Shown one piece after another: positions 12,901-25,354 of a stretch of 64,000 bases of DNA (position 1 is the first letter of the stretch; each line of letters starts with the position of its first letter). Source of the DNA: Strongyloides papillosus (lineage: Eukaryota; Nematoda; Chromadorea; Rhabditida; Strongyloididae). The position numbers and the translations under genes were made by a program. The notes below the pieces were generated by a model, which saw nothing but the letters and a program-made list of their open reading frames with translations, was not told where the DNA came from and searched no databases. The DNA lies in NCBI GenBank assembly GCA_005656395.1, contig SRSI01000046.1, positions 186,001 to 250,000 on the forward strand, given 5' to 3'.

Positions 12901-15346
12901 CTAATTATATTATTGATTAATGGGGAATAAAGATTTTGGGTATAAATATAGTAGTAAGTGAAAAAATATACTTTTATGTGGTAAAAATTTATTGTTAAAA
13001 GTGAAATTTTGGTGTTCTTAGTACAAACTAATTTTAACTAAAAAGAGATTATTTATGGAATTAAAAATAAATTTAAGGTCATTTAAAATAAAAAATAATC
13101 GTCTGTAGAAGTAATTAAATTTCTATCGGTTGCTTTCACGTGATCGTGATGTTTTCAATCTGTTTATTATTGGTATTCAAGAAAATCTATTAAAATGTTA
13201 ATTTATATTCAACAACCTTGAACAAAATTTTATTTTATAATAAGTTAGAAAAAAAGCGATGAGTCAACATTTTCCATATAAATAGGAGTAATTAAAATAA
13301 TTGTACGGTAAAAATAACTTTTGGGATTAATATTTTTAAATGTAATGATTATTTTAACGAAAAACGTTCTTTACCCTTAGTTGTTAATACATTATCATAG
13401 CAATAATTTTCTAAGAATTATTTAGTAAAACTGACAAATAGTATAGAAAAATATAAGATTATTATAAAAATTTTATAACAAATCTAATGTACTTTGGAAA
13501 TCAAAATATATTTATCTACTTTTGTGAAGTTTAATATAAATAATCACATGAACTAGTTTTACCTGACCTATTCATGATAAATATATAGATGCAATATATG
13601 TCTTTTTATTTCTAAAGATATATTTTATATACATATTGAGAAGGAATATAAAAACATATACTTAGCTATTATAAAATCGAAATTGCAGGTTTAGGTAATG
13701 ATAATGTATTTTTTATCTAAATGTTTTGTAATGTTTACATATCTTAACTAGTTATGAAGAGTGAAAAAAGTATTAATTAAAAAATTGTTTTAAAATTAAC
13801 TTAATAATATTTTCTAAACTATATAATTTGATTTCCCAATTTGCGTCTTTAAATATCTCTTAAAAAGTTGTTTACAATAAAAGTTTGTTGCGAGTCAGTT
13901 TGACAAACTAAATGAAAAGTTTATAATTTAGTTTTTGAATAAAAATATTTATAACAATATTAAATAACTTATCAAATAGGTATAATAAACATTTTTTATC
14001 GGTTACGCAGGAAAAAATATAATAGAGAGTTCAGGACGATCATGATATAAGAATATTTGTTTATAATAATTTTAAACATCTAATTTTATTCTTATATATA
14101 TATGCATTTCTATCAACAATTACTTTATAGGCACTTGATCATTAAACATAAATTGTATTTTAATATAACAATTGCTCTCTCCTCTATTGTTTGCCCAATT
14201 TTCAATATTATCACATTTTATACATCTTTTTCTATAACAATTATGAATATATACAAAAAAATAAAAAACAAGTTGGAAAAGTTTTAATTGATAATGAATG
14301 TATGTCATTAATGGAGGATAAAATAAGAATTAAGAGGAGTAAAAATTATAGTTATTAAAAAAAAACAATTATACATTTATAAATAAAAAAACAATACGAT
14401 GTCAAATATTTATAATGTTTCTTTAATTACATATTTTTTATACCATAAAAAATATTAAGAACATAAAATAAAAAAAATGTAAGAAGAGAAGTAGAATTAA
14501 AAATATACTTAATGATAATATAAATAATTTTTTATTAAAATCAAAGTTTTATTATAAATTACTTCTTTATATATACCGAAAATTTTTGATGGATTGAAAC
14601 TAGTGTGGTATAATTCATAAACACAAATAAATATATCGAATTTGAGTTATTATGATCTGTCAATCTTCTTATTAAATATCCAATATTATATAAAAATATT
14701 TTCTAGATACGTTTTAAAAATTTTAAAATATATTTTGACAAAAGACAGCATGAAAAGGAAAAAAAGAATTTTAAGTTGACATACTTTATTTAACTGTATT
14801 GTGGAGAAAGCTAGTTTTTAATGTTTATCCTTCCAAAAAATATATGCAGCGTTATTTTGACATTTTATATTACACTTAAAATTCTACCATAACTTGTGAA
14901 GAAATCTTAGAAATTCAAGGTGTTTCTATAGTAATTAAAAAAAATCAGTTATTTAATAAATTTATACTTTTAAATACTTATGTACACAAAGTTTTTAATT
15001 TTCAAATAAATATGGAAGACAACAAAATGATAAACTTTTTTGTTTTCAAATACGCACGTTTCTTAGAAACACTAATGTACCTAAACATATAAATATATGT
15101 TGAATTATAAGCAAATATGCATATTAAATTAAAAATAAATAATTTTTTATAATATAAATATGGTAGTATTGTAAAAACATTTTACTTTAAATCCTGTTTA
15201 AAAAATAAATTATCAGATATATATGATAGAAACATGTTTTTGATTAAAAATAGTGTTAAGAAAAAGAATATTGAATAGTATTTTTCTTTTCAAAATAAAT
15301 ATTTATAGATACTCACCTTTCGATTTAATGATGTACTATTTTTCAT
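9909..15346 (-). CDS. Unrecognised Q-rich single-pass membrane protein with a remote first exon
   Basis: I do not recognise the family. Exons: 15346-15317 (ten codons from ATG), 11466-10183 and 10139-9909, all in phase, about 514 aa; the first intron is about 3.85 kb and the second 43 nt. The remote exon sits between a TTTTTATTTAG acceptor (possibly a trans-splice site) and a GTGAGT donor. A shorter form could start at the ATG at 11451. Features: proline-rich N-terminus with a PPSY motif (about 40-43, a WW-domain ligand type), KKKSS then a transmembrane helix at about 67-85, followed by a charged segment (RWAELKHRMGF), a Ser/Thr run, an acidic region and a Gln-rich region with tandem QFQQP units. 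There is no cleavable signal peptide, so a type II topology with the Q-rich part outside is likely. The short C-terminal exon ends MATGSA. Confidence 0.7.
10346..10395 (-). repeat. Tandem 15-bp coding repeat (QFQQP units)
   Basis: Three to four near-identical 15-bp units within the Q-rich exon encode QFQQP-type repeats. The codons are mostly CAA, giving TTG runs on the + strand. Such runs commonly vary in copy number. Confidence 0.75.
11467..15316 (-). other. Large first intron of the Q-rich membrane protein gene
   Basis: About 3.85 kb between a GTGAGT donor (15316) and a TTTTATAG acceptor (11467). It is AT-rich with no nested gene I can support. One GC-rich spot (13136-13149) holds a CACGTG E-box inside an inverted repeat. 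An intron this long next to neighbours of about 50 nt suggests regulatory content or an internal promoter (inference). Confidence 0.55.
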
Positions 15347-15357
15347 CCTTAAATGTT

Positions 15358-17556
15358 CTAAATAAAAATAATTTAATTTCTATCAAATGGTGAACTTTGA
15401 AAACTTTCAAATTTAATTTCTCTTTTCCAATTTCTAAAAATATTGCATAAATTTGTGATGATAATTTACTTTAGAATTAAATTTAAGAGCATATAAAAAA
15501 ATAACTACAATTATAAGTATTATTCAAAATCTGAAGGTCAATAAGTATAAAAAGTTATTTTTTTAATATACTAATATTAATTTAAGAATATGCGCTAATA
15601 ATCTTGATAATTTTGTTGTAAAAGTAGTATTTAATTGCTAAATATAATTTTAAAAAACGAAAATAAAAGATAATAATCAACTAATAACTTTTTTATACAT
15701 GTATTAAAATGACACATTTAAAAAGTAAAACAAAATATTGAATTTGGTAAAAATTTAAAAAGTATATAATGTCTTTTACAATCAACAAAGATAAGCCATA
15801 TATTAGTGTTTATGGGTAATTTTAAACTAGAACAAGATCGGATAAATAACATTAAAATTTGGAAAATTATCAATGAGCTTTTTGCTTTATACATTAAATT
15901 CAAGTAAATTTAAATATATCCCCAATAAATAGGTTACCTCATTTGAGTTTACAATAAAAAAAATTTAGGTGATTAACATGTTATTATTAAATAATTAATG
16001 ATAAATGGAAAAACTTTGCAAATTAAATTGTTTTTTAAACGCAAAATTATAATAGTAGGTTTAAAATAAAAAACGAATTGATAGTGATTTTTTAGATAAC
16101 AATCAATTTTCAATAAATACTTTTTTGTATTACGATTTATCAAAAAGCTGTTTATATATTTTATACGATAATCTAACGCTTAATTTTAACATGATTTACA
16201 ATATGTTTTATATTAAAATAAATATTTATCTTCTTAATTGTATTGTTATGAAAAAAGTATTGAAATAAAAACATTTAAAAGTAGCTTTAACATCCAAATT
16301 TCATTATCAAATTTTTTTTAACTATTTGGCGAAACAAAATAAATCATATGTAGTTGTTTTGTTATATGGTATTTGAATTCGAAAATAATTCGATCATCGT
16401 CTTTATAACATCATTTAACTACATTTTTAATGTTTTTATCAAAAAAGGGATATAAGAAATTTTGTAGGTTACAAAATGGTATAATTTATTTTATTTTCAT
16501 AGTTTTTACAGTATCTTTATTACAATTTAAATTGATCAATTTGTTTGACAACTAAATTTTTATGTATTTGTCGGGAGATCTTAAAATGGTTATGTTAATT
16601 TTAGTCATCTAATAATAATATTGTCAAATTTTTAATGATAAATAAAAGAAACCGACTGATTAGTGAGGAGTAAAGGATATACATAAAGCAACAAATATAT
16701 TTTGACTGTTTAATTAATGGCGTCATAAGGAGAATAATTTAATTTGACAGTGATGTGTATTTTTATATTAAAACAATGTACTTTCACTTTTTATAACAAT
16801 AATTTTCATCATACTACACACTACATAATCAAATAAGGAACATGTGGAAAAAATGACAAATTATTTCAAGATTTTCTTATCATTTTTAACAATATGTTAA
16901 GAAATTTTTTTACCCAAACACAACTTAATTTTTTTTCATTTACATATGCCATAACTCTTTACAAAATTTATTAACTTTTTAGGCATTCTGTTTATTAATG
17001 AAATTGTACACATATGTTTCCTTATCATCTTCACTTTACTTTTTCTCCCTCTTTTTATACTTTCTTTGATAAAGTAATCTTCTACTTATTTTATAACTTA
17101 CTATAAATATATAAGTAAAAGTATTATGATGGCAATAATGATATTTACAGCTTAAAATATAGATAATTTAAGGAAAAAAAGAGTTTTTAAAATACGTTAC
17201 AGTAACAAGATATAATGAAAAAGCATGGGAGAATATTATCTATTTTTATATCCTATGGCAAATATTTTACTTAAAAAGTCATATTATATAGTTATCCCTT
17301 AATCTTTTTTAATTCACCGTTTATTTATTGACTATAAATAATATTGTTATCCCATTAATGTATTCTCCTTTGACATGTCAAGTAGTCGCGTTTTAAACCT
17401 CAAAGCATCTTTATTATTTCCTTTCATGAAGAAATAAGTTAAATAATGCATAAAGTTAATTTATTATTTTTAGCTATAAATACTATATATCAATTTTCAA
17501 GTTACTCTAATCTTTTTTATATATTTAACAATTATGTATTACTAAAATCTATAAAA
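15358..17556. other. Gene-free region between divergent membrane-protein genes
   Basis: AT-rich, with no supported gene. It presumably carries the promoter of the minus-strand gene on the left and of the plus-strand gene on the right. A TATA-like CTATAAATA lies at about 17474-17482, some 80 bp before the plus-strand ATG. Confidence 0.45.
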
Positions 17557-18661
17557 ATGAAAATATACTTCATTTCAATAATTATTCTATTATTCAATGA
17601 CGCTACATTTATGTTAATTATAAATGAATCACCTCTGTGGATTGTGGCAAAACTTAAAAGTATTGAATGGAGACGAAGTTGTTTGTCAACCGAAAGATGT
17701 GCTGAACCTAGATTCAATTAATCACTTCACTTTTAAATGAATTTGAGATGCATCGAATTGATTCCCCAGTAAATGTTGAAAGTGTTCTAGTATGTTTTTG
17801 TTTTAATTTTATAATTATCATTAAAAAAATTTTAAGATTCGTCAGATAACATTAAATGTATTCTTTGAAAATGCTTATCCTGAGAATGTTTTATTAAAAG
17901 GGTATATTGTTGGATTGGATCCATTGTATAAAATTCCAAGTGAATGCGATAAATCAAAAGAAATATTGGTATTTAAATCAGAAGATAAGCAGAATATCTC
18001 AGATACAAAAGTAATAGTTGAATTACAAGGTCGTTGTTTTAATGCTTATGTAGAAGTTACGAAGTATCAACATACCTGTCCATGGTGTTTAGACAGACCA
18101 TTAAAAATTGAAGATGAGTCAGAAATGGAAAATAAAAACAGCTCTATTTTATCATTTAACCACATACCAGTTACCATTGAAATGTTAATATTTTTAGGTA
18201 TTATAATTCTTATTATGACGACGGGTTGTAGTGTTTGTTTAATTTCTATTGTCATTACTAATTATAAGCGAAATTTTAAAGGAGAATCACTTTCTATGTT
18301 TAATAATCAAAAATCTGTTAATACATTAATTGATACGACCTTACCATCTCAACCTACGCGTTACACAAATACTTCACAAATAAACAATACTCTTACAAGA
18401 AAAACCTTAGGATTCCCGATGGAAAGTACCTACGAAACAATTGATTCATGCGAAAATGGTGCGTATAATATGAATAAAAACGAGGAATACGTAGAGTATG
18501 TAATAAGTAATAATTTAAATCGAACAATTTACCCAACAATACATAAACTAGAATTATCAAGGAAATCAGATCTACTGAATAAAGCTATACCACCACTATC
18601 AGATCCCAAAAAAATGAACAACAGTCGATCGATTTGTGAATTACAAAATTCATTTATTTGA
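17557..18661 (+). CDS. Unrecognised type I membrane protein, frame broken in first exon
   Basis: I do not recognise the family. The last exon (17837-18661) and its 47-nt upstream intron (17790-17836) are clear. They encode an extracellular part with ITLNVFFENAYPENV, paired cysteines and a CPWC motif, a transmembrane helix (near MLIFLGIIILIMTTGCSVCL) and a polar cytoplasmic tail of about 140 residues. The ATG at 17557 opens a good signal peptide (MKIYFISIIILLF). Between 17636 and 17740 the coding signal changes frame twice, each time by +1. One frame gives a cysteine-containing segment that stops at 17738; the third frame then leads into the last exon. Alternatively an intron at 17644-17711 restores one frame, but that stretch is too GC-rich for local introns. 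The gene is convergent with the EF-hand gene, about 100 bp apart. It could be a pseudogene, an assembly error or unusual splicing. Confidence 0.6.
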
Positions 18662-18764
18662 TAGAAATAGATTACAATATGTTTTTTGCTAAAAATAATT
18701 ACCGGTTTATAATTATATTCAAAAAATAGTTATAAAAAAAAACATATGTATTCATTTGATTACT

Positions 18765-19354
18765 TTAAAATATTTTAATCATCTTAACAAACTCTTCATA
18801 GTCAATAGATCCATTACCGTCAACATCCACTTCTTTAATCATCTCATCAACTTCCTCTTCACTAAATTGTAGACCAATATTTACCTAAAACAAATTGTAA
18901 TAAATATATTTAATTTTAGAATATTACCATAAAAAATTTAAACTCTGATGCTGTGATAACTCCATTACCATCCTTATCAAATACTTTAAATGCCTCTCTA
19001 ACCATCTCCTCATCTGTCTCCTTCATAATCCTCTTCATCATAACACAAAATTCTGGAAACTCAATGACACCATTTCCATCAATGTCAACCTCATTAATCA
19101 TTTCTAATATCTCTTGTTCGGTTGGATTTTGGCCTAAAGCACGCATTGCTACTCCTAACTCCTTAATAGATATAGTTCCGCTACCATCTTTGTCAAATAG
19201 CATAAATGCTTCTTTGAATTCTTCTATCTCCTGATTTGTCAATTGACTAATAATCTAATAAAATAAATATATTTAATGTTTTCAATGACAACTAAATTAC
19301 CTCCTCAGATTCTCTTAATAGAGTATGATAAGTTTTTGCCATATCATACGACAT
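18765..19354 (-). CDS. Calmodulin-like protein with four EF-hands
   Basis: Cytosolic Ca2+ sensor. Exons 19354-19301, 19254-18928 and 18884-18765 join in phase to 166 aa; both introns are under 50 nt. Four canonical 12-residue loops are present: [12 protein letters not shown] (about 39-50), [12 protein letters not shown] (75-86), [12 protein letters not shown] (111-122) and [12 protein letters not shown] (147-158). All have Asp at position 1 and Glu at position 12, so all four should bind calcium. Compared with calmodulin (149 aa) it has an N-terminal extension of about 20 residues and differs in the linker ([15 protein letters not shown]). These traits match the C. elegans cal-1/cal-2/cal-3 paralogue group rather than cmd-1; I cannot separate those members without an alignment. 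The tail ends KMIKIF. Confidence 0.88.
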
Positions 19355-19934
19355 TTTTAATAGTTATTTATTTTATTAAAAAGTTAGATATCTATCTAAA
19401 ACGAGTAAAAAATAAATAAATGTTAAGTAATATATATTGTATAAATTTTAAAATATAATCATTTTATATATTATTTATGATGAGTGAAAAGTAAAGTTAA
19501 AGTCTTGTTTATTCAATCAGTCTATGGTATAAAGTATCTATCTTCTAAGTATCTTAAAATACAACTTTTATCTTACACTCACATATATCATATTAAAATG
19601 AAGAATAAAAGATATTCAATTTTGTAAAATTTTTTTTTCATAAATTATACTAAATAATTTTTTTTTAAATAAATAAGTAACAGTATTTCATTTTATAACA
19701 ATAAACAATTATTTTTGTCTAACAAAAATTTAAAAGAAGTAAGCATTTGATAGGATGATGTTAAAAAAAAACAATTTTGAGTGTGTTAATAATTTGAAAT
19801 GTTTTATGATGCTAAAAAGTGTAAAATATTTTTAAAGAACAGTGAGTAAGATGACAATCTTGACTTATTACTAATTAAATTATATCACAATGTTTTTTTA
19901 TTATATATTACAAGGAATTTAAATTATTTTTTTG
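19355..19934. other. Intergenic region between the EF-hand gene and RIC1
   Basis: Both neighbours are on the minus strand, so this holds the EF-hand gene promoter and the RIC1 3' UTR. It is AT-rich with poly-T runs. No gene seen. Confidence 0.5.
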
Positions 19935-22900
19935 TTATGTTGAATTATCCTTACGACAACTGTTTTGAGAAGGCACTATATCATTCATATTCTTAATGTT
20001 ATGACTAATCGTTTCAAGGAAACTTGTATATCCTATACAATTTATTTTTGACCACCTAACAAGATCTTCGTAACCGCTTTTTATATGGTTAATTATTTCA
20101 CCTGATAAGGTAACATCTTTCCTTGCTACTTTCAATGATTTCCTAAATAAATCGAAGTTTTTCGAAAACACAGTAAAAACAAAAATCCATTCAAAGGAAC
20201 TAGCTCTTATAATTCTATTCAATATCCATATCACTTCATTTTTACTTTTCACACTTACTTTACTCCTCTGAAAGATATCTGAATCAACAAATACCTGACT
20301 GTTGCTTTCATTACTTGATGTTACTGAAATTGTTGACTTATTATCACTTGTATCACTTTCAATACCATTAACTTTGAAATTTATTGAATCACCAAGTTTA
20401 AGCGATAATGAATCAATTATAGCTTCCTCCTGAATTGGGAATGGCCAATGAAATTGGGAATGTAATTTTAACAAGGCAAGAGGGAAATTTCTTATTGTTT
20501 TTCTTTCATTTATTGTATGATCTTTAAAAAATGCCACTAGATCGAAGTTAAGATGAATTGAGAATGAAGCTAAATCACGTAACGAGTAATCTTCAAGTAA
20601 ATAGTTTGCATGTTGCTTCAATATATAATTTAAATAATTTGGTATTGAAACTATTTTAGAAGAATGTGATTGTATAACCATTAAAGGATTCCTCTCATCA
20701 TCATTTGATATAATTGAATCATTTCTAGTAGATAGAGGAGAAGATGGTTCAGATTTATTGGTATCTTTACGTTTCACACTTAAAGGAGTTTCATTAAACA
20801 TATAATCAAACGAATCTTCTGAATATTGTTGAATATTACATATACCTGTCTTTCCACGTTGTTGTGATAATTTTTGACTAACATTAACACCCGAAAACAT
20901 ATCGCACATATCTGATGGATCTATACTTTTGAGAAAACGTATGATATCTCTAGCAATCTCCCATTTTCGTTTAATAAGTGCTTCCTCAAATAATACTGAT
21001 GCCTGTTGAATGGATGCATAATTACTCTCCGTACTCTGTAGCACAATTAAATAACTAACAGCAATATCTAATAATTCCTCCTCAAGGCATCTTCTGAATA
21101 ATTCTTTTGGATGCCCACAAGCATTAAAAAGGTATGACCATAATGCTAATTCAGTTTTTCTAGCACAATGAACAACTGTTTGAAGGTATTCGGGAAATTC
21201 TTTGATAAATGCTACAACACGTGGCATTAACGGATCAGGTGTAGGGTCTGATGAAGTTGCTTCCTCTTCCAAAACATTATGTAGAAGTAGTTCTAAAGCA
21301 TGTTGAAAATATGGCAAATTTTTACAATGTGTTGCTATTTCTAATGAATAAATTCCTAAGTTTCTTTTTAAAAGTTGTTTAAGAAGTTGATGTATAAATA
21401 CTTCATTATCTCTAGTTGATGAAAAAACAACTGTTACATCCCCATCATTATTACCCTCTTTTATTATTGAACAAACACTCTTTATTCCTGATGTTAAGTA
21501 ATCTGAACTTATAATTAATGGATAAATATTTGTGTTTAATGATAGCATTATCCTACGAGATAAGAAAGCTCTGTCATCTAAATAGGAGGATTTAGGTGAT
21601 ACTGTCGAGTGTACTAATGGTAACCAAACTTTCATGTGTTTTGAACCGCAATTAATCCATAATGATTTATTTAATTGTGGTATATTTTCTTTGCAGTTAT
21701 TCATCCAAACATGTTCAACTGACGATGCAATTAATATTGGCTGTGGTAATTGAAAAACTTTTGATTTATCAAATGAAGTTCCTGGATGATTACCACCTAT
21801 TTCTTTACTTTGAGGACTTATTACCAGTAAATTTCCAGAAATATTTATTAAAATTGTATTTAAACCTGGACAAAATGTTGGAGATTCTGGAAAGAAAAAA
21901 TATACGTATTAAAAAATAGTTGAAAAAAAGAAACATACGAGAATAGTTACTTGATGTTGCCAGGTGAATTGAAACAACACATGTAGGATGGGGCAGTAAT
22001 TCATTAATTTTAATCTCTGCACAATTTTCAACATTTATCGAGTCTGAAGAAATAGATATATGATAAATTGTTATGATTGATTGTACATCTAATGTCATTA
22101 AATATCTTCTTCTAAAATTTATCATTGTAACTCGATTTGGAACTACATATTTATATGCTGATGAGGCATCAAGACCAGTTAAAAGATTATAAAATAATAT
22201 CTCTTCCTTGTTGTTTTCTATATCACAACTGACACAAATTAAATAATTATTCCATATAACCATACCACCCGTAACAGATAAATTATTTTCTTGTTGTTCA
22301 TTCCTAAATAATCTCCATCTTTTCTTAATTAAATTGTAGATTGCGAAACCTCTTGTACCAGCAACTGCTAAATATTTTTCACAATACTCATCACATGCTA
22401 CAAATCTTATTGGCCAATTAAGAGAAATATAATCAAATGGTATTTCAATACTATTCCAGATGGCATATGATGCTCTACTATTTTTTTCCCTTTCTCTTGA
22501 TGGACTACAATGAACATGTCTATCTGAAAGCATAATAATATTGTTAACACTCTCCATAGCAGGATGATTTATCATTATATTCCTTGCCAAAGGAATTATT
22601 GTTAAATGTTTCCCTGTACCAGTACCAACCCATAAACTAAATCCTTCTGTACCAAAATCAAATGAAGTCAGCGTTCCAGAGATAAATTTTTCATTTCTCA
22701 AAACATCATTCTCCAATGTACACCACCATTGAGCACCAAAAGGTGAAAATATAGCAAGAATAGGAATAGAATTATTGTATGACTTGAACATGGCAGCAAA
22801 TGAATTACCTTGTGGTAAACATTGTATCAATGTACAGGATCCAACATTTGATAGTAATTCTGTTGAATCAGATAACTTTAATTCAACCTTAAATGATTGA

Positions 22901-23903
22901 GCCAATGATCCATTACTCTCATCAATGTGATATGCCGAAATTGAACCATTCCTCTTACCAAAATATATTAAACGATATTTATGATTTGTTGAGACTGTCG
23001 TGTAATCAGAAGATCTTCCAGCAAAAATAGCAAAAATATTATTTTTTTCAAAAGAAGGACTACTTGAAATTAACAATCCACCTCTTCCATTATTAAAGAC
23101 AGTTGCAATACCACCAATTAAAGGGCAATATATCATATCAGTAATAAAACAATGTTTTGGCAAGTTTTTTGTTGATTTTGAATTTAATTGATCCGTATTA
23201 AATGGTATATCAGAGACCTGAAATGACAATTCCTCCAGAAAATCTCCCTCCCAGGAGAGACGATGAACCCAACCATCGTTTAATGCTAAAAGAATCTCTT
23301 CTTTCAATGGAACTGATGCCATAACAATTGCCTGTAACTTGATCATAACGGTATGTTTCAAATTTATTGAGATGTTTGGGAATCTCATGAATAGTTCTTT
23401 AGATTTCCTACAATAATCATCGCTACCACTATCAAATAAATCCAAACAGTGATCATCAGTTGTCTCCACCTTATAAATATAACCATATGCTTTTGATGTC
23501 TAAAGATAATAAAAATTACATTTTTAGGGATAAATATTCTTACAGAAGCAAAAATTGCTTTTGAATCATACTTCCAATACAGCCTTTTGTATTCTCCTTT
23601 CTCGATGACTTCCTCTGTATCCCTTTTATATGATGCTAGTAAAATTTGTGGTTTAGCTAAGTATATACAAATAGTATCCGATGTGCAAACACCTATCAAT
23701 GAACGATCTCTATTTCCTATAATACTATATACAGGGGTGACTGATGAAATTGAATTATTTGTTGATCTTGGTAATTGAATTTGTATTGTTGATCCTTCCT
23801 AAAAAATATTAAATATTTTTTTAATTAAATTGACACGTGGAAGGATATGATAAAGAGGTGATTGTAGTATTAAGATAAAATAGAAACTTACCGGTAATAT
23901 CAT
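19935..23903 (-). CDS. RIC1: RIC1 homolog, Rab6 exchange-factor subunit
   Basis: RIC1 with RGP1 forms the Golgi guanine-nucleotide exchange factor for Rab6/Ypt6 (family knowledge). Four exons join in phase: 23903-23892 (four codons, MILP), 23798-23544, 23499-21951 and 21886-19935, about 1255 aa, near the usual 1,400. The N-terminal half is a WD40-like beta-propeller region. The stretch around GTRGFAIYNLIKKRWRLF and TGGMVIWNNYLI is characteristic of RIC1. The C-terminal RIC1 domain is seen at about residues 790-960 (EFPEYLQTVVHCARKTELALW, cut short here, then FRRCLEEELLDIAVSYLIVL and KRKWEIARDIIRFLKSIDP). The Ser/Thr-rich region after it looks disordered. It is divergent from the galactosyltransferase-like gene (408 bp between the ATGs), so they may share a promoter region. 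The family call is firm; the first exon is small but phase-consistent. Confidence 0.9.
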
Positions 23904-24311
23904 CTTTTATTTTAAACTAAATTTGTTCTTTTACAACTATTATCATAGCAAGAAATGATAATTTGTTATCATTACTATATAAACTTTTTGTTAGCAAAAA
24001 AATGTATTCTAAAATGAATTTGGAATTATATATCCTAGTTTGTGCGTTTAAACCTTAAGTAATTATTAAGTGCTGATATGTAAATAATTAAAAAAATAAT
24101 TGATTATGCTTATATTTATAAAATGACATTTTTTTAATATATAAATACATAATAATAAAAAAGCATTATATCAAGTTTTGAATTTAAAAAAAAATAAGAT
24201 TAATAGATAAAATGAATGGCATAAATAAGTTATTTGATTATATCAACAACAACAAAAAAAAATAAAATTTTTAATATATAAAATAAAAGAGATGTAAAAA
24301 AACTTTTTCAA
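23904..24311. promoter_or_regulatory. Bidirectional intergenic region RIC1 / galactosyltransferase-like
   Basis: 408 bp between two divergent start codons. It is AT-rich with several poly-A/T tracts and no clear TATA box in a fixed position. It must contain the 5' control sequences of both genes. Confidence 0.5.
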
Positions 24312-25354
24312 ATGAATATTATAAAAATAATGGAAACAACTAATTTTATTTATATTTATCTATTTATTGTTTGCTGTCAAACTATTAAAAGCACTGATAA
24401 TGTAAAACATTTTGATGGTATGTGTATGTAATAATATTTGAAATAAATAATATATATAATCTAATTTTCATAGATACTAATATTGTATCCGAGTTTTTAT
24501 TTAATAAAGTAAAAATATTTTGCTTAATATTAACAGGCCCTCAATACACTACAAGTAGAGTTAAATTTCAAAAAGAAACATGGTTAAACAGATGTAATGA
24601 TTATTTGTATGTTTCATCACTATCAAATTCTTCACTGCCTTCAATTGGTGCTGATGTTGTGGAGGGACGTGACACATTATGGGAAAAGATACGCTTTGGA
24701 TTAGAATATGTTTATTTGCATTATTTTAATAAATATGATTGGTTTTTACTTGTCGATGACGATAGTTTTGTTTTCATGGAAAATATGCGATTTTTTTTGT
24801 TGTCCCAAAATTCTAACGCAACATTACATTATGGATTTAGGATGAAAGATTTGAAATTCAAAAATAAAGAGGGGTATATTCAAGGTGGTGGTGGTGATGT
24901 TTTAAGTAAGGTGGATTTACAAATATTAGTAAATTATGGATTCCAAAACGATAGCCTTTGTGGTATTGGAAATGGTGATTCAGGGGATGTTGAATTAGGT
25001 AAATGTCTATCAAATATAGGAATAAAAATTGGTGAAACGAGGGATTTCCAATCTCGTCTGACATTCCTTCCTGGTACACCAGATGCTTTTACAGGAGTCG
25101 ATAAAAATCAAATATTTAATTCATTCCAAAAACTTAGTTACTATAAAATAAATAGAGGTATTGAAAGCCTAAGTGAATACCTAATATCTCTTCACTATTT
25201 ATCAGGACACAATATGTACATAATTGAATACCTAATGTATCATGCTAATGTTTTTGGTCGTCAATCAAGTTTCTATCGAAATATAACAAGGAGTAGGATA
25301 AGTGATAATATGTTAAAAAGCTTAGTTTATCGAAAATTAAAAAAAAATTTTTAA
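24312..25354 (+). CDS. Core-1 beta-1,3-galactosyltransferase-like (C1GALT1 family)
   Basis: Golgi type II glycosyltransferase of the C1GALT1/T-synthase family, which adds beta1,3-Gal to O-GalNAc in its best-known members. Exons 24312-24417 and 24474-25354 give 328 aa with a 56-nt intron. The short N-terminus and hydrophobic segment (near NFIYIYLFIVCC) form a signal anchor. Family hallmarks follow: FLFNKVKIFCLILTGPQ; WFLLVDDDSF with the metal-binding DDD at about 130-132; a glycine patch GGGGDVLS where GGAGYVLS is usual; GDVELGKCL where ED(L/V)xxGxC is usual; and MYIIEYLMYH near the end. The E-to-G change in the ED pair and the altered glycine patch suggest a divergent paralogue, of the kind expanded in nematodes, rather than the housekeeping T-synthase; acceptor unknown. 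The last 18 bp overlap the end of the opposite-strand DUF273 gene. Confidence 0.85.

Noticed and set aside
15718..15894. Minus-strand frame with a signal-peptide-like start upstream of the remote exon
   Set aside because: Low-complexity hydrophobic composition and no donor that joins it in phase to the exon at 15357.
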